A stretch of DNA of 64,000 nt from Legionella beliardensis. Its GTDB lineage: Bacteria > Pseudomonadota > Gammaproteobacteria > Legionellales > Legionellaceae. Positions 26,199 through 34,147 of the stretch are shown one piece after another. The DNA lies in assembly GCF_900452395.1 (NCBI RefSeq), contig NZ_UGNV01000001.1:1451501-1515500 (forward strand). Reading direction: 5' to 3'. Under the pieces are notes generated by a model that was given only the letters and a program-made list of their open reading frames with translations, was not told where the DNA came from and did no database searches. The position numbers and the translations under genes are program-made. Numbering within the stretch: position 1 is the stretch's first letter; each line of letters opens with the position of its first letter.

Positions 26199-26582
26199 AT
26201 GAAAACATCAACTCATAAAGCCATTGTAGTGTCTAACCAGGTAGCCTGGAAAGCGCTTAAAAACCTAATTGAGCGCTTTAATTTTACTAAAGAAGAGGCG
26301 CTTAAATTAATGGGTGATATGAAAGTTTCTTCCTACTACAAAGGTATCAATAAATTTGAAGGTAATTTAGATAGAGATGAGAAAGAGCGGATTTCATTAC
26401 TATTGGGGATTTATAAAGACTTAAGAATTTTATTTATAGATAGTGCACAAGCAATGACTTGGATTAATCGAGAAAATAAGTTACCACCATTTAATGGCAT
26501 CACACCTAAGCAGTACATGCTGGAAGGCAGTTTAATTCGCTTAGCTGAAGTGAGACGATTTTTAGATTTTTGGCGAGGGTAA
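26199..26582 (+). CDS. Xre/MbcA/ParS-type antitoxin (DUF2384)
   Basis: 127 residues. The N-terminal half looks like a helix-turn-helix (NLIERFNFTKEEALKLMGDMKVSSYYKGI). The C-terminal half has the DUF2384 layout: DEKERISLLLGIYKDLRILF, then AMTWINRENKLPPFNGITPKQYMLEGSLIRLAEVRRFLDFWRG, where the 'W-x-x-x-x-N-x-x-F-x-G-x-x-P' stretch is the family mark. It should bind and neutralise the RES toxin coded directly behind it and repress its own promoter. GAGGAAA precedes the ATG, and the toxin starts eight bases behind its stop. Confidence 0.9.
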   Translation: MKTSTHKAIVVSNQVAWKALKNLIERFNFTKEEALKLMGDMKVSSYYKGINKFEGNLDRDEKERISLLLGIYKDLRILFIDSAQAMTWINRENKLPPFNGITPKQYMLEGSLIRLAEVRRFLDFWRG

Positions 26583-26589
26583 TTATTAG

Positions 26590-27258
26590 ATGTTTAATTA
26601 CAGGGAGTTTAAAGAAAAAACTCATAGGTTAATACCATCTAGGTTTCCGCCTATCAATCTTTTTGACTGGGCAGAATCACCTGAGGAACTGGAAGAACTT
26701 GCTTTATTAGAGGGGATGACCAACGATCGTTTAGCAACAGAGTATGGGCATATTTTTTTAGTTGAAAAAGAAGATTGGGTAAGCGGCGCTGGTTCAACGC
26801 CACTTATGGCAGCTTTTACCCATTTTGGTGTATCTCGCTTTAGTGACGGCACATCCTATGGTATTTATTATGCAGGTGACTGTATACAAACTGCGATTGC
26901 AGAAACAAGATTTCATCGAGAACAATTTTTAGTTGCCTCTAATGAGCCTCCGTGTATTATCCAGATGCGTGATTACACCGCCTTTATAACTAAAGAATTA
27001 GTCGATATTTCTCCGAGCACCTATCAAGAATACCTAAATCCTGACATCAATTCTTACCCTTTAAGTCAAGAATTTGGTCGGCAAATTAAATTAAAAAAAG
27101 AGTGGGGGATTTTATACCCCAGTGTGCGTAATCAAAATGCTTACTGTGTGGCCATTTTTAGACCGCCTGCCTTAACTATTCCCGTGCAGGCTGGTCATTA
27201 TGATTATATATGGAATGGAAATTCCATTTTTGAAATAAGAAAATCCATTAAATATTAA
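26590..27258 (+). CDS. RES-domain toxin
   Basis: 222 residues. RES toxins degrade or phosphorolyse NAD+ (as shown for MbcT of M. tuberculosis) and are named for conserved Arg, Glu and Ser. Seen here: FSDGTSYGIYYAGDCIQTAIAETRFHRE, with the Arg before the FSDG (SRFSDG), Tyr in YYAG and Glu in IAETRFH; a Ser follows in the C-terminal part (LYPSVRN). The end SIFEIRK is also common. The GAGGG ribosome-binding site lies within the last codons of the antitoxin. The pair appears intact, so it is likely functional. The stop codon overlaps that of a convergent small ORF. Confidence 0.9.
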   Translation: MFNYREFKEKTHRLIPSRFPPINLFDWAESPEELEELALLEGMTNDRLATEYGHIFLVEKEDWVSGAGSTPLMAAFTHFGVSRFSDGTSYGIYYAGDCIQTAIAETRFHREQFLVASNEPPCIIQMRDYTAFITKELVDISPSTYQEYLNPDINSYPLSQEFGRQIKLKKEWGILYPSVRNQNAYCVAIFRPPALTIPVQAGHYDYIWNGNSIFEIRKSIKY

Positions 27259-27365
27259 TGAAGATCGTTATGCATGCGTTTTTTATGTGAACCTTTTTGT
27301 TTGATCATTTTCCATAAAAAAGCTAGCACAGCTAAACGCATTGAATTTCTCGCCCATCGCATCAT
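27255..27365 (-). CDS. Small basic ORF with perfect ribosome-binding site, 36 residues
   Basis: Reading frame on the minus strand from tandem ATG ATG at 27365-27360 to TAA at 27255. Just upstream is GGAGGTTACG, a perfect Shine-Dalgarno with ideal spacing. The peptide starts MMRWARNSMRLAVLAFLW and continues with KMIKQKGSHKKRM, then ends HNDLH. It is a short amphipathic or hydrophobic helix followed by a strongly basic tail, suggesting a membrane- or nucleic-acid-associated peptide. It is convergent with the RES toxin, with stop codons overlapping by three to four bases. No known family comes to mind. Confidence 0.55.
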   Translation of the reverse strand: MMRWARNSMRLAVLAFLWKMIKQKGSHKKRMHNDLH

Positions 27366-27502
27366 CGTAACCTCCAGTGTTAGCGATATCAGCTCAATGA
27401 ACTGATATAAGTTATAAGTCCTCCTTAAAAAAATAGGTGAGGATTACTAAAATTGCAAACCAGCTGCATAAGATCTTTAAGACTTCAGATCAATCTTTAA
27501 GG

Positions 27503-28306
27503 CTAAGAATAGAAAGTTGGTGTAATTGCTGGTGTTTCGACAATTATAGGCTCAGGTAAACTTAAATTGCTTTTAGCAAAAAGTGGCTGAAAAGTGCGTA
27601 CCTCTTCATTTATTTTACTTTCCTCATGAGAAAGCATGTTTTTAGGGGTTGCCTCTAATAAGTTTTCCGACATGTGCGTATAACTATCAACTAATTCATA
27701 GTCTGGTTTATGATCATCCATATTAGCGGTAATCCAACAGTTTAAAGCTTGAATGCCAATGACTAAACTAAGGATTGCGGAGCCAGTTAAAATGGCAAAA
27801 CCGGCTAAGGGAAACAGCATACTACAGGTTACAGATAGGGCAGTAATGAGACTAACAGCAGTCATCAAAGCGGCATATTGTAAATAATTTGATTGGTAAT
27901 TTGCTGAGTAATCACTGCTTTTTGGAGAAAATTTTAGTTTGTGAAATTCGGCAACACACCAAAATAGATTACTGCTAGCAAATAGCCAAGCTGCTGGAAT
28001 GGCTATAAAGGGTGAACTTATCGCTACAAAAAAGCAAATTGTAGCTGTTAGGCCTAAATAAGCTGCATATTTATGTTGGGTATTAAAAGAGGCAAAGCCA
28101 TACCAAAAGTCTTTATGTTTAATAGATTCAGGATTAACAAGGCTTGCGACTAACCAAAGAAGGTAGCCAATTAAATAACAAGCTGATGAAAAAATATTGG
28201 TAATAACCGAAAATAAATAAAAGGGCAAATATTGTACTTTTGCAGCTAGAAAGCCTGTTAAGAAAAAGAAGCTACTAGCTTTATTTAAGTGTTTTCCGTA
28301 ACTCAC
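27503..28306 (-). CDS. Multi-spanning membrane protein of unknown function
   Basis: 267 residues from a GTG start at 28306. An in-frame TAA directly precedes it, and GGAAA lies eight bases upstream. Four to five hydrophobic stretches are visible (about 10-22, 28-56, 82-112, 143-165, 168-193). Then comes a hydrophilic tail of about 70 residues containing several Glu, Pro and Thr and ending TPTFYS. No catalytic motif is seen. It sits between the toxin-antitoxin region and the ankyrin-repeat protein on the same strand as the latter. A Legionella-specific membrane protein or translocated protein is possible; I do not recognise it. Confidence 0.7.
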   Translation of the reverse strand: MSYGKHLNKASSFFFLTGFLAAKVQYLPFYLFSVITNIFSSACYLIGYLLWLVASLVNPESIKHKDFWYGFASFNTQHKYAAYLGLTATICFFVAISSPFIAIPAAWLFASSNLFWCVAEFHKLKFSPKSSDYSANYQSNYLQYAALMTAVSLITALSVTCSMLFPLAGFAILTGSAILSLVIGIQALNCWITANMDDHKPDYELVDSYTHMSENLLEATPKNMLSHEESKINEEVRTFQPLFAKSNLSLPEPIIVETPAITPTFYS

Positions 28307-28427
28307 TTATCATTTTCCTGTCATAAAAGATTCATTAATTTATAATAACTTTAGCTTTTGAATCCCGCAAGAAAGCAATGATGATTTGTTTAAATCATTT
28401 GAGAAATGTAGGGGCTAGGGATTTTTT

Positions 28428-28490
28428 TGTAGCCTGGGTGTAAGTCCGCAAGGACTGCAACCTGGGTTTCGCTGCGCTGCACCCAGGCTA
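28428..28490. repeat. GTAGCCTGGGTG palindromic repeat, copy 3
   Basis: Begins TGTAGCCTGGGTGTAAGTCC and ends GCTGCACCCAGGCTA. The outer arms are complementary, and inside is a smaller hairpin around GTCCGCAAGGAC. It lies between the minus-strand ankyrin gene and the membrane-protein gene. Confidence 0.85.
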
Positions 28491-28542
28491 TGGGTGGGCT
28501 TAAAGATGATAATTGATTTAAATTATTGGTAAAATATACAAA

Positions 28543-30486
28543 TTACAGTATCGACATAGCCAATTGATTTTCATTGAGATCATCTCCAATTAGATTAAGC
28601 GCGTTAAATATCACACCACCTTCTTTTATTGCATTTTGTACCCAAAACTGAAAGCCATACCAGTTATTGCAAGTTGCTAGTTGATCTCGTAATTTTCCAA
28701 AGGATTTTATATGAGCGCTGCCAGAAGGTAATAAATCTAAGATAACATTGATGTCTTGGACTACACTATTTTGGCTAGCATGTAGATTGCGAAAAAGAGC
28801 GCGATGCATGTAATTAGATAATAGCAAAGCTAATCCGTAAGACACGGAAGGAAGTGATGCAATAGTAAAAAATAGCTTGCTTAGCAAGAGAGTATCGCTC
28901 GCGGCCTCATGTTTACATCTTTCATGTCTAGGCACACTGCACAGATAATAACATGTCCATAACGTTACTCCAGTAAGAAGAGCTGCAAACGTAAATTGTT
29001 TTATTTTTAAAAAGTGATTTTTTTCGAGCGCTTTTGTTATGCTGTCTACGAGGGAGAGCCAACCTCTTTCGCTATTAATCTGAGTTACCATAAAACTATT
29101 TAAATCTTTAAATGATTGCTCTAATTCAACTATTTTTCTGCGCACTAATTTATAATGGCAATTTGATTCATATTTAGTGATTCCATCCCTAAAAAGGGTG
29201 AAGAGATTAGTTGAGTGGTATTTCTGAGCCTCTTTTTTGATGAGATCATAGTTTTTTTGTTGGTTATCAGACTGCGCTAAGGTATAAAATAAAAACTCTT
29301 TTAAACTGTGTTGGGAGCTCACATACTTTTGCAGGGCAGTGATATCTTGCTGTATCCTGTGAGTAGATGGAATAATTGGATTGTCTCTTAAACGCTGTAG
29401 TTGCTTAAGTAAATGGCTAAGCTGTTCTTTAGTAAGTTTGTTTTGGCCAATATGCTGTATAACATTTGATAACTGGTCATCATAGTCATAATAAGGAAGG
29501 CAGTAAGTTAGTTCATCAAGCTTATCTGTATTGGCTGCGAAAAGTTGCCATTGTTGCAAGGGTAAATCACAAAATAATACCTGGCCATTATGTTCTCTAA
29601 AGCAAGCTGCTGGAAGCAGTTGCCCTATGAGATAGTAGAATTGATTCAGGCATTGCAATATATTCTGTAAAGCCAATTTTTTTATTGGCTTCATGGTTAA
29701 ACAATAGCGATGCAACGCCAATTCAACAGGCGTCATGTGCTCATAACGTGCCTCTTTGACATTCAGCAATGCTATAGCAGGGTTGTTCTGCTCTAATTCG
29801 GCCTTTAAAAGCCATTGAAATGAATCATAATCACAGCGATCTACTAATATATGCCAACAAGAAATGCCATCTTTATCTCTATCCTGAGTCGCTGCACCAA
29901 GACGGTATAATAATTCAATAAGCGATTTTTCCCTTGACTGACAAGCATATAAAAATGGCGTCCTTCCTATTTTACAACGAGAATCCAAGCTAGCTCCATT
30001 TTTATACAACCATTCTATCAGCTGAAGATCGCAGCTTTTATTTTTCCAAAAGCCACATGCAAGCATCAAAGGGGTGAAGCCATCAATTCTTGTAGGTTGA
30101 TTGATGTACTGCACCAATGATTCATTTGTAAAAGATTCCTTTATTTTTTCCAAAAACTCAATAGCAAATTTTATATGACATACAGAAACTAAGTGTAAAA
30201 TAGTAAAGCCTGATAAGTCAGCAAGGAAAATGCTATCAGGTGCATGGTTTTTAAATACTTCTAATAAGTAAAAGACAATTCTTTTCCCTGCTTCTGAAAT
30301 AGGGGTTTGCAAGGAAATTTGCTTAAGAGCGTAAAATAAGAACGTTTCACCATCATCATTCTTGAAAGACAAATAGTTTGGACCTTTTTCTAAAATACGA
30401 TTTATAGTTTGGTGAATTTGCGCTTCGTTTTTGTTATCAATGGCTGTAAATAAAAGTTGCACTGTGACTTCTAATTCGTTTTGCAT
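28543..30486 (-). CDS. Ankyrin-repeat protein with two membrane segments; candidate effector
   Basis: 647 residues; the ATG at 30486 has AAAGGTG upstream. The N-terminal third holds ankyrin repeats: DGETFLFYALKQ (about 45), SGFTILHLVSVCH (92), DGFTPLMLACGFW (135), IGRTPFLYACQSREKSLIELLYRLGA (174-198) and DGISCWHILVDRC (206). The middle (about 270-490) is helical and rich in Gln, Leu and Lys. Two hydrophobic segments follow at about 497-516 and 534-556, then a soluble tail ending NENQLAMSIL. There is no signal peptide. Ankyrin repeats plus internal membrane segments are typical of Dot/Icm-translocated effectors of Legionella, but translocation is inference. The gene stands alone, flanked by palindromic repeats on both sides (28428 and 30571). 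Confidence 0.8.
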   Translation of the reverse strand: MQNELEVTVQLLFTAIDNKNEAQIHQTINRILEKGPNYLSFKNDDGETFLFYALKQISLQTPISEAGKRIVFYLLEVFKNHAPDSIFLADLSGFTILHLVSVCHIKFAIEFLEKIKESFTNESLVQYINQPTRIDGFTPLMLACGFWKNKSCDLQLIEWLYKNGASLDSRCKIGRTPFLYACQSREKSLIELLYRLGAATQDRDKDGISCWHILVDRCDYDSFQWLLKAELEQNNPAIALLNVKEARYEHMTPVELALHRYCLTMKPIKKLALQNILQCLNQFYYLIGQLLPAACFREHNGQVLFCDLPLQQWQLFAANTDKLDELTYCLPYYDYDDQLSNVIQHIGQNKLTKEQLSHLLKQLQRLRDNPIIPSTHRIQQDITALQKYVSSQHSLKEFLFYTLAQSDNQQKNYDLIKKEAQKYHSTNLFTLFRDGITKYESNCHYKLVRRKIVELEQSFKDLNSFMVTQINSERGWLSLVDSITKALEKNHFLKIKQFTFAALLTGVTLWTCYYLCSVPRHERCKHEAASDTLLLSKLFFTIASLPSVSYGLALLLSNYMHRALFRNLHASQNSVVQDINVILDLLPSGSAHIKSFGKLRDQLATCNNWYGFQFWVQNAIKEGGVIFNALNLIGDDLNENQLAMSIL

Positions 30487-30570
30487 ATTACACCTTTAGC
30501 TAATCAATTATTATTGTTATCTTTATCTATCTATTAGGGTGATCACTCAATTGTGTATACTAATTAAACT

Positions 30571-30634
30571 TGTAGCCTGGGTGCAGCGCAGCGAAACCCG
30601 GGTTTCAGTCCTAGGGATTTACACCCAGGCTACA
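30571..30634. repeat. GTAGCCTGGGTG palindromic repeat, copy 4
   Basis: Best-preserved copy: outer arms TGTAGCCTGGGTG and CACCCAGGCTACA (the right arm preceded by TTA) are perfect complements, with AAACCCGGGTTT as an inner palindrome. It lies between the end of cpxA and the start of the ankyrin gene, both on the minus strand, and may act as a bidirectional terminator or stability element. Confidence 0.9.
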
Positions 30635-30674
30635 GATAGTTCTAATATTTATTGTATGAATTAAAGGTGAAAAA

Positions 30675-32039
30675 TCATTGCAAAACAAGTGGTAAGGCAA
30701 TAGTGACTCTTAATCCACCAGCTTCTCTATTATTAGCAGTAACCTGCCCATGATGTAAAGTGATTGCTTTTTCAGCAATCGATAAACCTAAACCATAGCC
30801 TCCTGTCTTCTTTTCACGTGACGTATCTACGCGATAAAAAGGGTTAAATATCGTCTTCAGTTGCTCTTCTGGCACGCCTGGGCCTCTGTCTTCGATATCA
30901 ATGTATAGCGTTGTTTTTTCAGGATTGGTTGATAAGGAAATCGTAACTTTCTCATTAGCTGGTGAATAGCGCAAAGCATTCCTTACAATATTTTCAACGG
31001 CTCTATGAATTAGGCGTTCATCAACTAAAAGTTGATAATTTTCAGAAGCTACTAATTGCACTTTATTTTGTTCATCACTGTATTCAAAGTTAGCATCATC
31101 AATGATTCGTTTGACTAGATTTAAAATATTAACTTCTGTTTTATTCAGAACTTCTGCTGAGCGGTCGAGGCGCGCAAACTGCAGTATTTCACCAATTAAG
31201 TTATTTAAGCGTAAGCATTCAACTTCCATGCGACAAAACTCTACATCAGCAAGGGGTTTGGCTTTTTTGCGTCCTAATTCTATAGCAATTTGTAAGCGTG
31301 CTAAGGGTGAGCGTAACTCATGAGAAATATCTTGCAGCAACCTTTCTTTAGAGTTTATTAGTGTTTCTAATTGCTCTGCCATTCTATCAAAATCACTGCT
31401 TAATTCAGCAATTTCATCGCGGTAATGGCCTTTAAAATGGCCAACTCGCGTATTTAATTTTCCTTTTGCAATAGATTTAGCTGCCATTCCTAATGAGCGC
31501 AAGGGTTGGGTGAGATACACAGAAAGGAGATAACAAATTAGTCCACTAATAAAAATGGCAATTGTTAAACGAATGGTTAAGCCTGCCCAGGGGATAATAA
31601 AAAAGTGTGATAACGGTTTTTCACTGACAGCAGCTAGGCGATAAGCTTTGCCAGAGGTTGATAAAATTTCATGACTTACCAGTAAATTACCAAACTTAAG
31701 TACACCATCATCTAACTCTTCTTTTACTAAATCAGCGGCAACTCGTTTAATTTCTAAAGGAGGCGGTGAATTTCCTATTATTTCGCTAGTACTACTTAGT
31801 AAGTACAGGTTCATTTTTTTTGATTCGCCCGTTTGTGCAAGCCATTTTTTTAATGCAGCATGTTGTCCTGATTCAAACGTTGCGACTGCTGCATTAGCAT
31901 AGCTATCCATGAATACTTTTTCATGTGCTGGAAGAGATGATTTTTGGGCGATTTCACTGGTAACCCAAGCTGTTGTAATAATAATAAGAATTGTAGCAAG
32001 CCAGAAAGAAAGGAATATTTTCCAATACAAACTACGCAT
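30675..32039 (-). CDS. cpxA: Envelope-stress sensor histidine kinase CpxA
   Basis: 454 residues from the ATG at 32039; an in-frame GTG seven codons earlier is less likely. Order: transmembrane segment 1 (about 5-27), a periplasmic sensor domain (28-150), transmembrane segment 2, HAMP (LTQPLRSLGMAAKSIAKGKL), DHp domain with the phospho-His in DISHELRSPLARLQ, then the ATPase with RNALRYSP (N box), DRGPGVP (G1) and GGYGLGLSIA (G2). It overlaps cpxR by eight bases. In L. pneumophila CpxRA activates several dot/icm and effector genes (established knowledge). No cpxP-like gene is visible in the window. Confidence 0.92.
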   Translation of the reverse strand: MRSLYWKIFLSFWLATILIIITTAWVTSEIAQKSSLPAHEKVFMDSYANAAVATFESGQHAALKKWLAQTGESKKMNLYLLSSTSEIIGNSPPPLEIKRVAADLVKEELDDGVLKFGNLLVSHEILSTSGKAYRLAAVSEKPLSHFFIIPWAGLTIRLTIAIFISGLICYLLSVYLTQPLRSLGMAAKSIAKGKLNTRVGHFKGHYRDEIAELSSDFDRMAEQLETLINSKERLLQDISHELRSPLARLQIAIELGRKKAKPLADVEFCRMEVECLRLNNLIGEILQFARLDRSAEVLNKTEVNILNLVKRIIDDANFEYSDEQNKVQLVASENYQLLVDERLIHRAVENIVRNALRYSPANEKVTISLSTNPEKTTLYIDIEDRGPGVPEEQLKTIFNPFYRVDTSREKKTGGYGLGLSIAEKAITLHHGQVTANNREAGGLRVTIALPLVLQ

Positions 32040-32712
32040 TAAACATATATCCAAAACCACGAACCGTTTTAATTAAAGGCTCACCAAATTCATTATCACC
32101 TAATTTATTACGTAAGTTACTAATATGGACATCAATACTGCGATCATAGGCGGTATATTTTCGACCTAAGGCATATTCAGTTAACTCTTCTTTAGAAAAA
32201 GCTTGACCTGGTGACTTGATAAGCATCTCTAAAATATTAAACTCAGCATTAGTTAATTCCATAGGCTGGCTATGGTGTGTGGCGATACGCTTAGAGCAAT
32301 CGACTACAATATCTTGATGCTCAATGACTGGTCGCTGCGCAGGAATTTTTTGTGTTCTACGTAAAATAGCACGCAATCTTGCAACGAGTTCTCTAGGATT
32401 ACAGGGCTTAGGCAAATAGTCATCTGCCCCGATTTCAAGGCCAACAATACGATCAATGTCATCGCCTCGTGCAGTTAGCATGAGTACAGGCGTTTCTAAA
32501 TGTTCACGGATAGCTTTTAATACTTCAAAGCCATTTAATTTAGGTAACATGACGTCAAGTATAATGGCATCAAACGCTTGGTTTAATGCTTTTTTTACGG
32601 CATTTTCGCCATCATGAACACAGATGACATTAAAACCTTCTGATACCAGATATTGCTCTAATAAGTCAGTAAGTTCCATATCGTCATCAACAATCAAAAT
32701 GTTATTACTCAT
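32032..32712 (-). CDS. cpxR: OmpR-family response regulator CpxR
   Basis: 226 residues. Receiver domain: acidic pocket in ILIVDDDMEL, phospho-acceptor Asp in ILDVMLPKLNG (about residue 51), and Lys in YLPKPCNPREL. C-terminal winged helix: LTNAEFNILEMLIKSPGQAFSKEEL, RSIDVHISNLRNKLG and IKTVRGFGYMF. It is phosphorylated by CpxA and binds DNA as a dimer. It begins 57 bases behind corC on the same strand, with AAGGA 11 bases upstream of the ATG. It might be read both from its own promoter and from the ybeZYX transcript. Confidence 0.92.
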   Translation of the reverse strand: MSNNILIVDDDMELTDLLEQYLVSEGFNVICVHDGENAVKKALNQAFDAIILDVMLPKLNGFEVLKAIREHLETPVLMLTARGDDIDRIVGLEIGADDYLPKPCNPRELVARLRAILRRTQKIPAQRPVIEHQDIVVDCSKRIATHHSQPMELTNAEFNILEMLIKSPGQAFSKEELTEYALGRKYTAYDRSIDVHISNLRNKLGDNEFGEPLIKTVRGFGYMFNA

Positions 32713-32769
32713 TTAACATTAATCCTTAACTTGCGTTTTATACTGTGAATATAAGGAAAAGGTATTATC

Positions 32770-33669
32770 TTACTTTTGCTTTGAAAGGACAGGTAAACTG
32801 TCTTGATATAGACTTTCGGTTTTATCAATTGTATTGGCACGCTTGTCAAAACAGCCTAATAATTTTATCCGTCTAGCATCGGCATTAATTACTTTGAATT
32901 CAAACTGATTAATTGTAATTACCTCACCTCGTTTAGGCAGGTAACCAAAATTAGCCATGACAATACCACCAATCGTATCATAGGTTTCATCACTAAAATC
33001 AGTGTGTAACTGCTCATTAAACTCCTCAATAGGCATATGCGCTTTTATAATATAATGTGCATCGCCATGGGCTTTAATGTAAGCTTCTTCATCCACATCA
33101 AATTCATCTTCTATATCGCCGATAATTTGTTCAATAATATCTTCGATAGTGACAAAACCACTTACTGTACCATATTCATCAACAACTAAAGCCATATGAT
33201 TACGATTATTACGAAAATCACTTAATAATAAATCTAAGCGCTTGCTTTCTGGTACAAAAGTAGCATGCCGCACAATATCATTTAAATCAAATTCATTAGC
33301 ATTTTTACCTTGAAATTTTAATAAATCTTTTGCATGCAAAATGCCAATAATATCATCAACATTATCACCTGTAACTGGAAAACGCGAATGGCCTGAGCTG
33401 GTAACTATCTCTACTACTTTTTCGAAATCATCATCTTGCGAAAGTGTTGTCATTTGTTTTTTTGGCAACATAATATCGCGTACTTTCATTTGCGAAAATT
33501 GAATAACGCCTTCAATCATGCCTAATGTTTCAGAGTTGATTAGTGAGCGAATTTGGGCATCACGCAATAAGCTGATTAGTTCCTCTTGATTTTGTGGTTC
33601 AACTTGCAGGAATTGTTTCAACCGCATAAACCACGAGCCAGAGTCGTCTTCTTTATTCACTGATCGCAT
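32770..33669 (-). CDS. ybeX: CorC/YbeX-type CBS-domain protein
   Basis: 299 residues. Pattern: MKVRDIMLPKKQM at the start of a CBS pair (about 63-190), with the two CBS domains seen as DRFPVTGDNV-like (HSRFPVTGDNVDDIIGILHAKDLL) and NHMALVVDEYGTVSGFVTIEDIIEQIIGDIEDE. The C-terminal CorC/HlyC domain follows (YDTIGGIVMANFGYLPKRGE). Long linked to Mg2+/Co2+ efflux with CorA, and more recently to ribosome metabolism. It overlaps ybeY by 17 bases and is the last gene of the ybeZ-ybeY-ybeX unit. The lnt gene that follows in E. coli is replaced by cpxR. Confidence 0.93.
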   Translation of the reverse strand: MRSVNKEDDSGSWFMRLKQFLQVEPQNQEELISLLRDAQIRSLINSETLGMIEGVIQFSQMKVRDIMLPKKQMTTLSQDDDFEKVVEIVTSSGHSRFPVTGDNVDDIIGILHAKDLLKFQGKNANEFDLNDIVRHATFVPESKRLDLLLSDFRNNRNHMALVVDEYGTVSGFVTIEDIIEQIIGDIEDEFDVDEEAYIKAHGDAHYIIKAHMPIEEFNEQLHTDFSDETYDTIGGIVMANFGYLPKRGEVITINQFEFKVINADARRIKLLGCFDKRANTIDKTESLYQDSLPVLSKQK

Positions 33670-34147
33670 CCTCTTGTTGGTAAGGGTTAGCGAAACCTAA
33701 CTTCGCTAATAATTTAATTTCCATCGTTTGCATTTTTTGTGCATCTTTTTCTTTAATATGATCATAACCTAATAAGTGAAGTACGCCATGAATGACAATA
33801 TGAGCCCAGTGTGCATCTAAAGCTATCGCTTGCTCTTGACTTTCTTTTTCTAATACATTTGGACAGATGATAATATCGCCTAGCAAAGGGTATTCTATTT
33901 TGATTTCATCAGGCAAATTGCTAGGAAAAGCAAGCACATTGGTTGGCTTGTCTTTTTTTCTATAGGTTTTATTTAATTCAGCAATTTCATGAGTGTCCAC
34001 AAAACGTAGCGTAAGCTCAGCCACTTCGCTATGCTCTTTTAAAGTCAAATTTACCCATTTTCGTACATCCTCATCAGCAATGGGTAGAGGCTTTTCGCAA
34101 GCAACCTGAATATCAATACAATCGTCTAGCTCATGGCAATCATTCAT
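33653..34147 (-). CDS. ybeY: Endoribonuclease YbeY (rRNA maturation)
   Basis: 164 residues. The zinc-binding, catalytic motif HxxxHxxGxDH is intact in HGVLHLLGYDH (about residue 123). TNVLAFPSNLPDE and LLGDIIIC are other family marks. It matures the 3' end of 16S rRNA and takes part in ribosome quality control. A perfect AGGAGG stands just before its ATG at 34147. It overlaps ybeZ by eight bases and ybeX by 17, so all three are translated from one mRNA. Confidence 0.96.
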   Translation of the reverse strand: MNDCHELDDCIDIQVACEKPLPIADEDVRKWVNLTLKEHSEVAELTLRFVDTHEIAELNKTYRKKDKPTNVLAFPSNLPDEIKIEYPLLGDIIICPNVLEKESQEQAIALDAHWAHIVIHGVLHLLGYDHIKEKDAQKMQTMEIKLLAKLGFANPYQQEDAISE

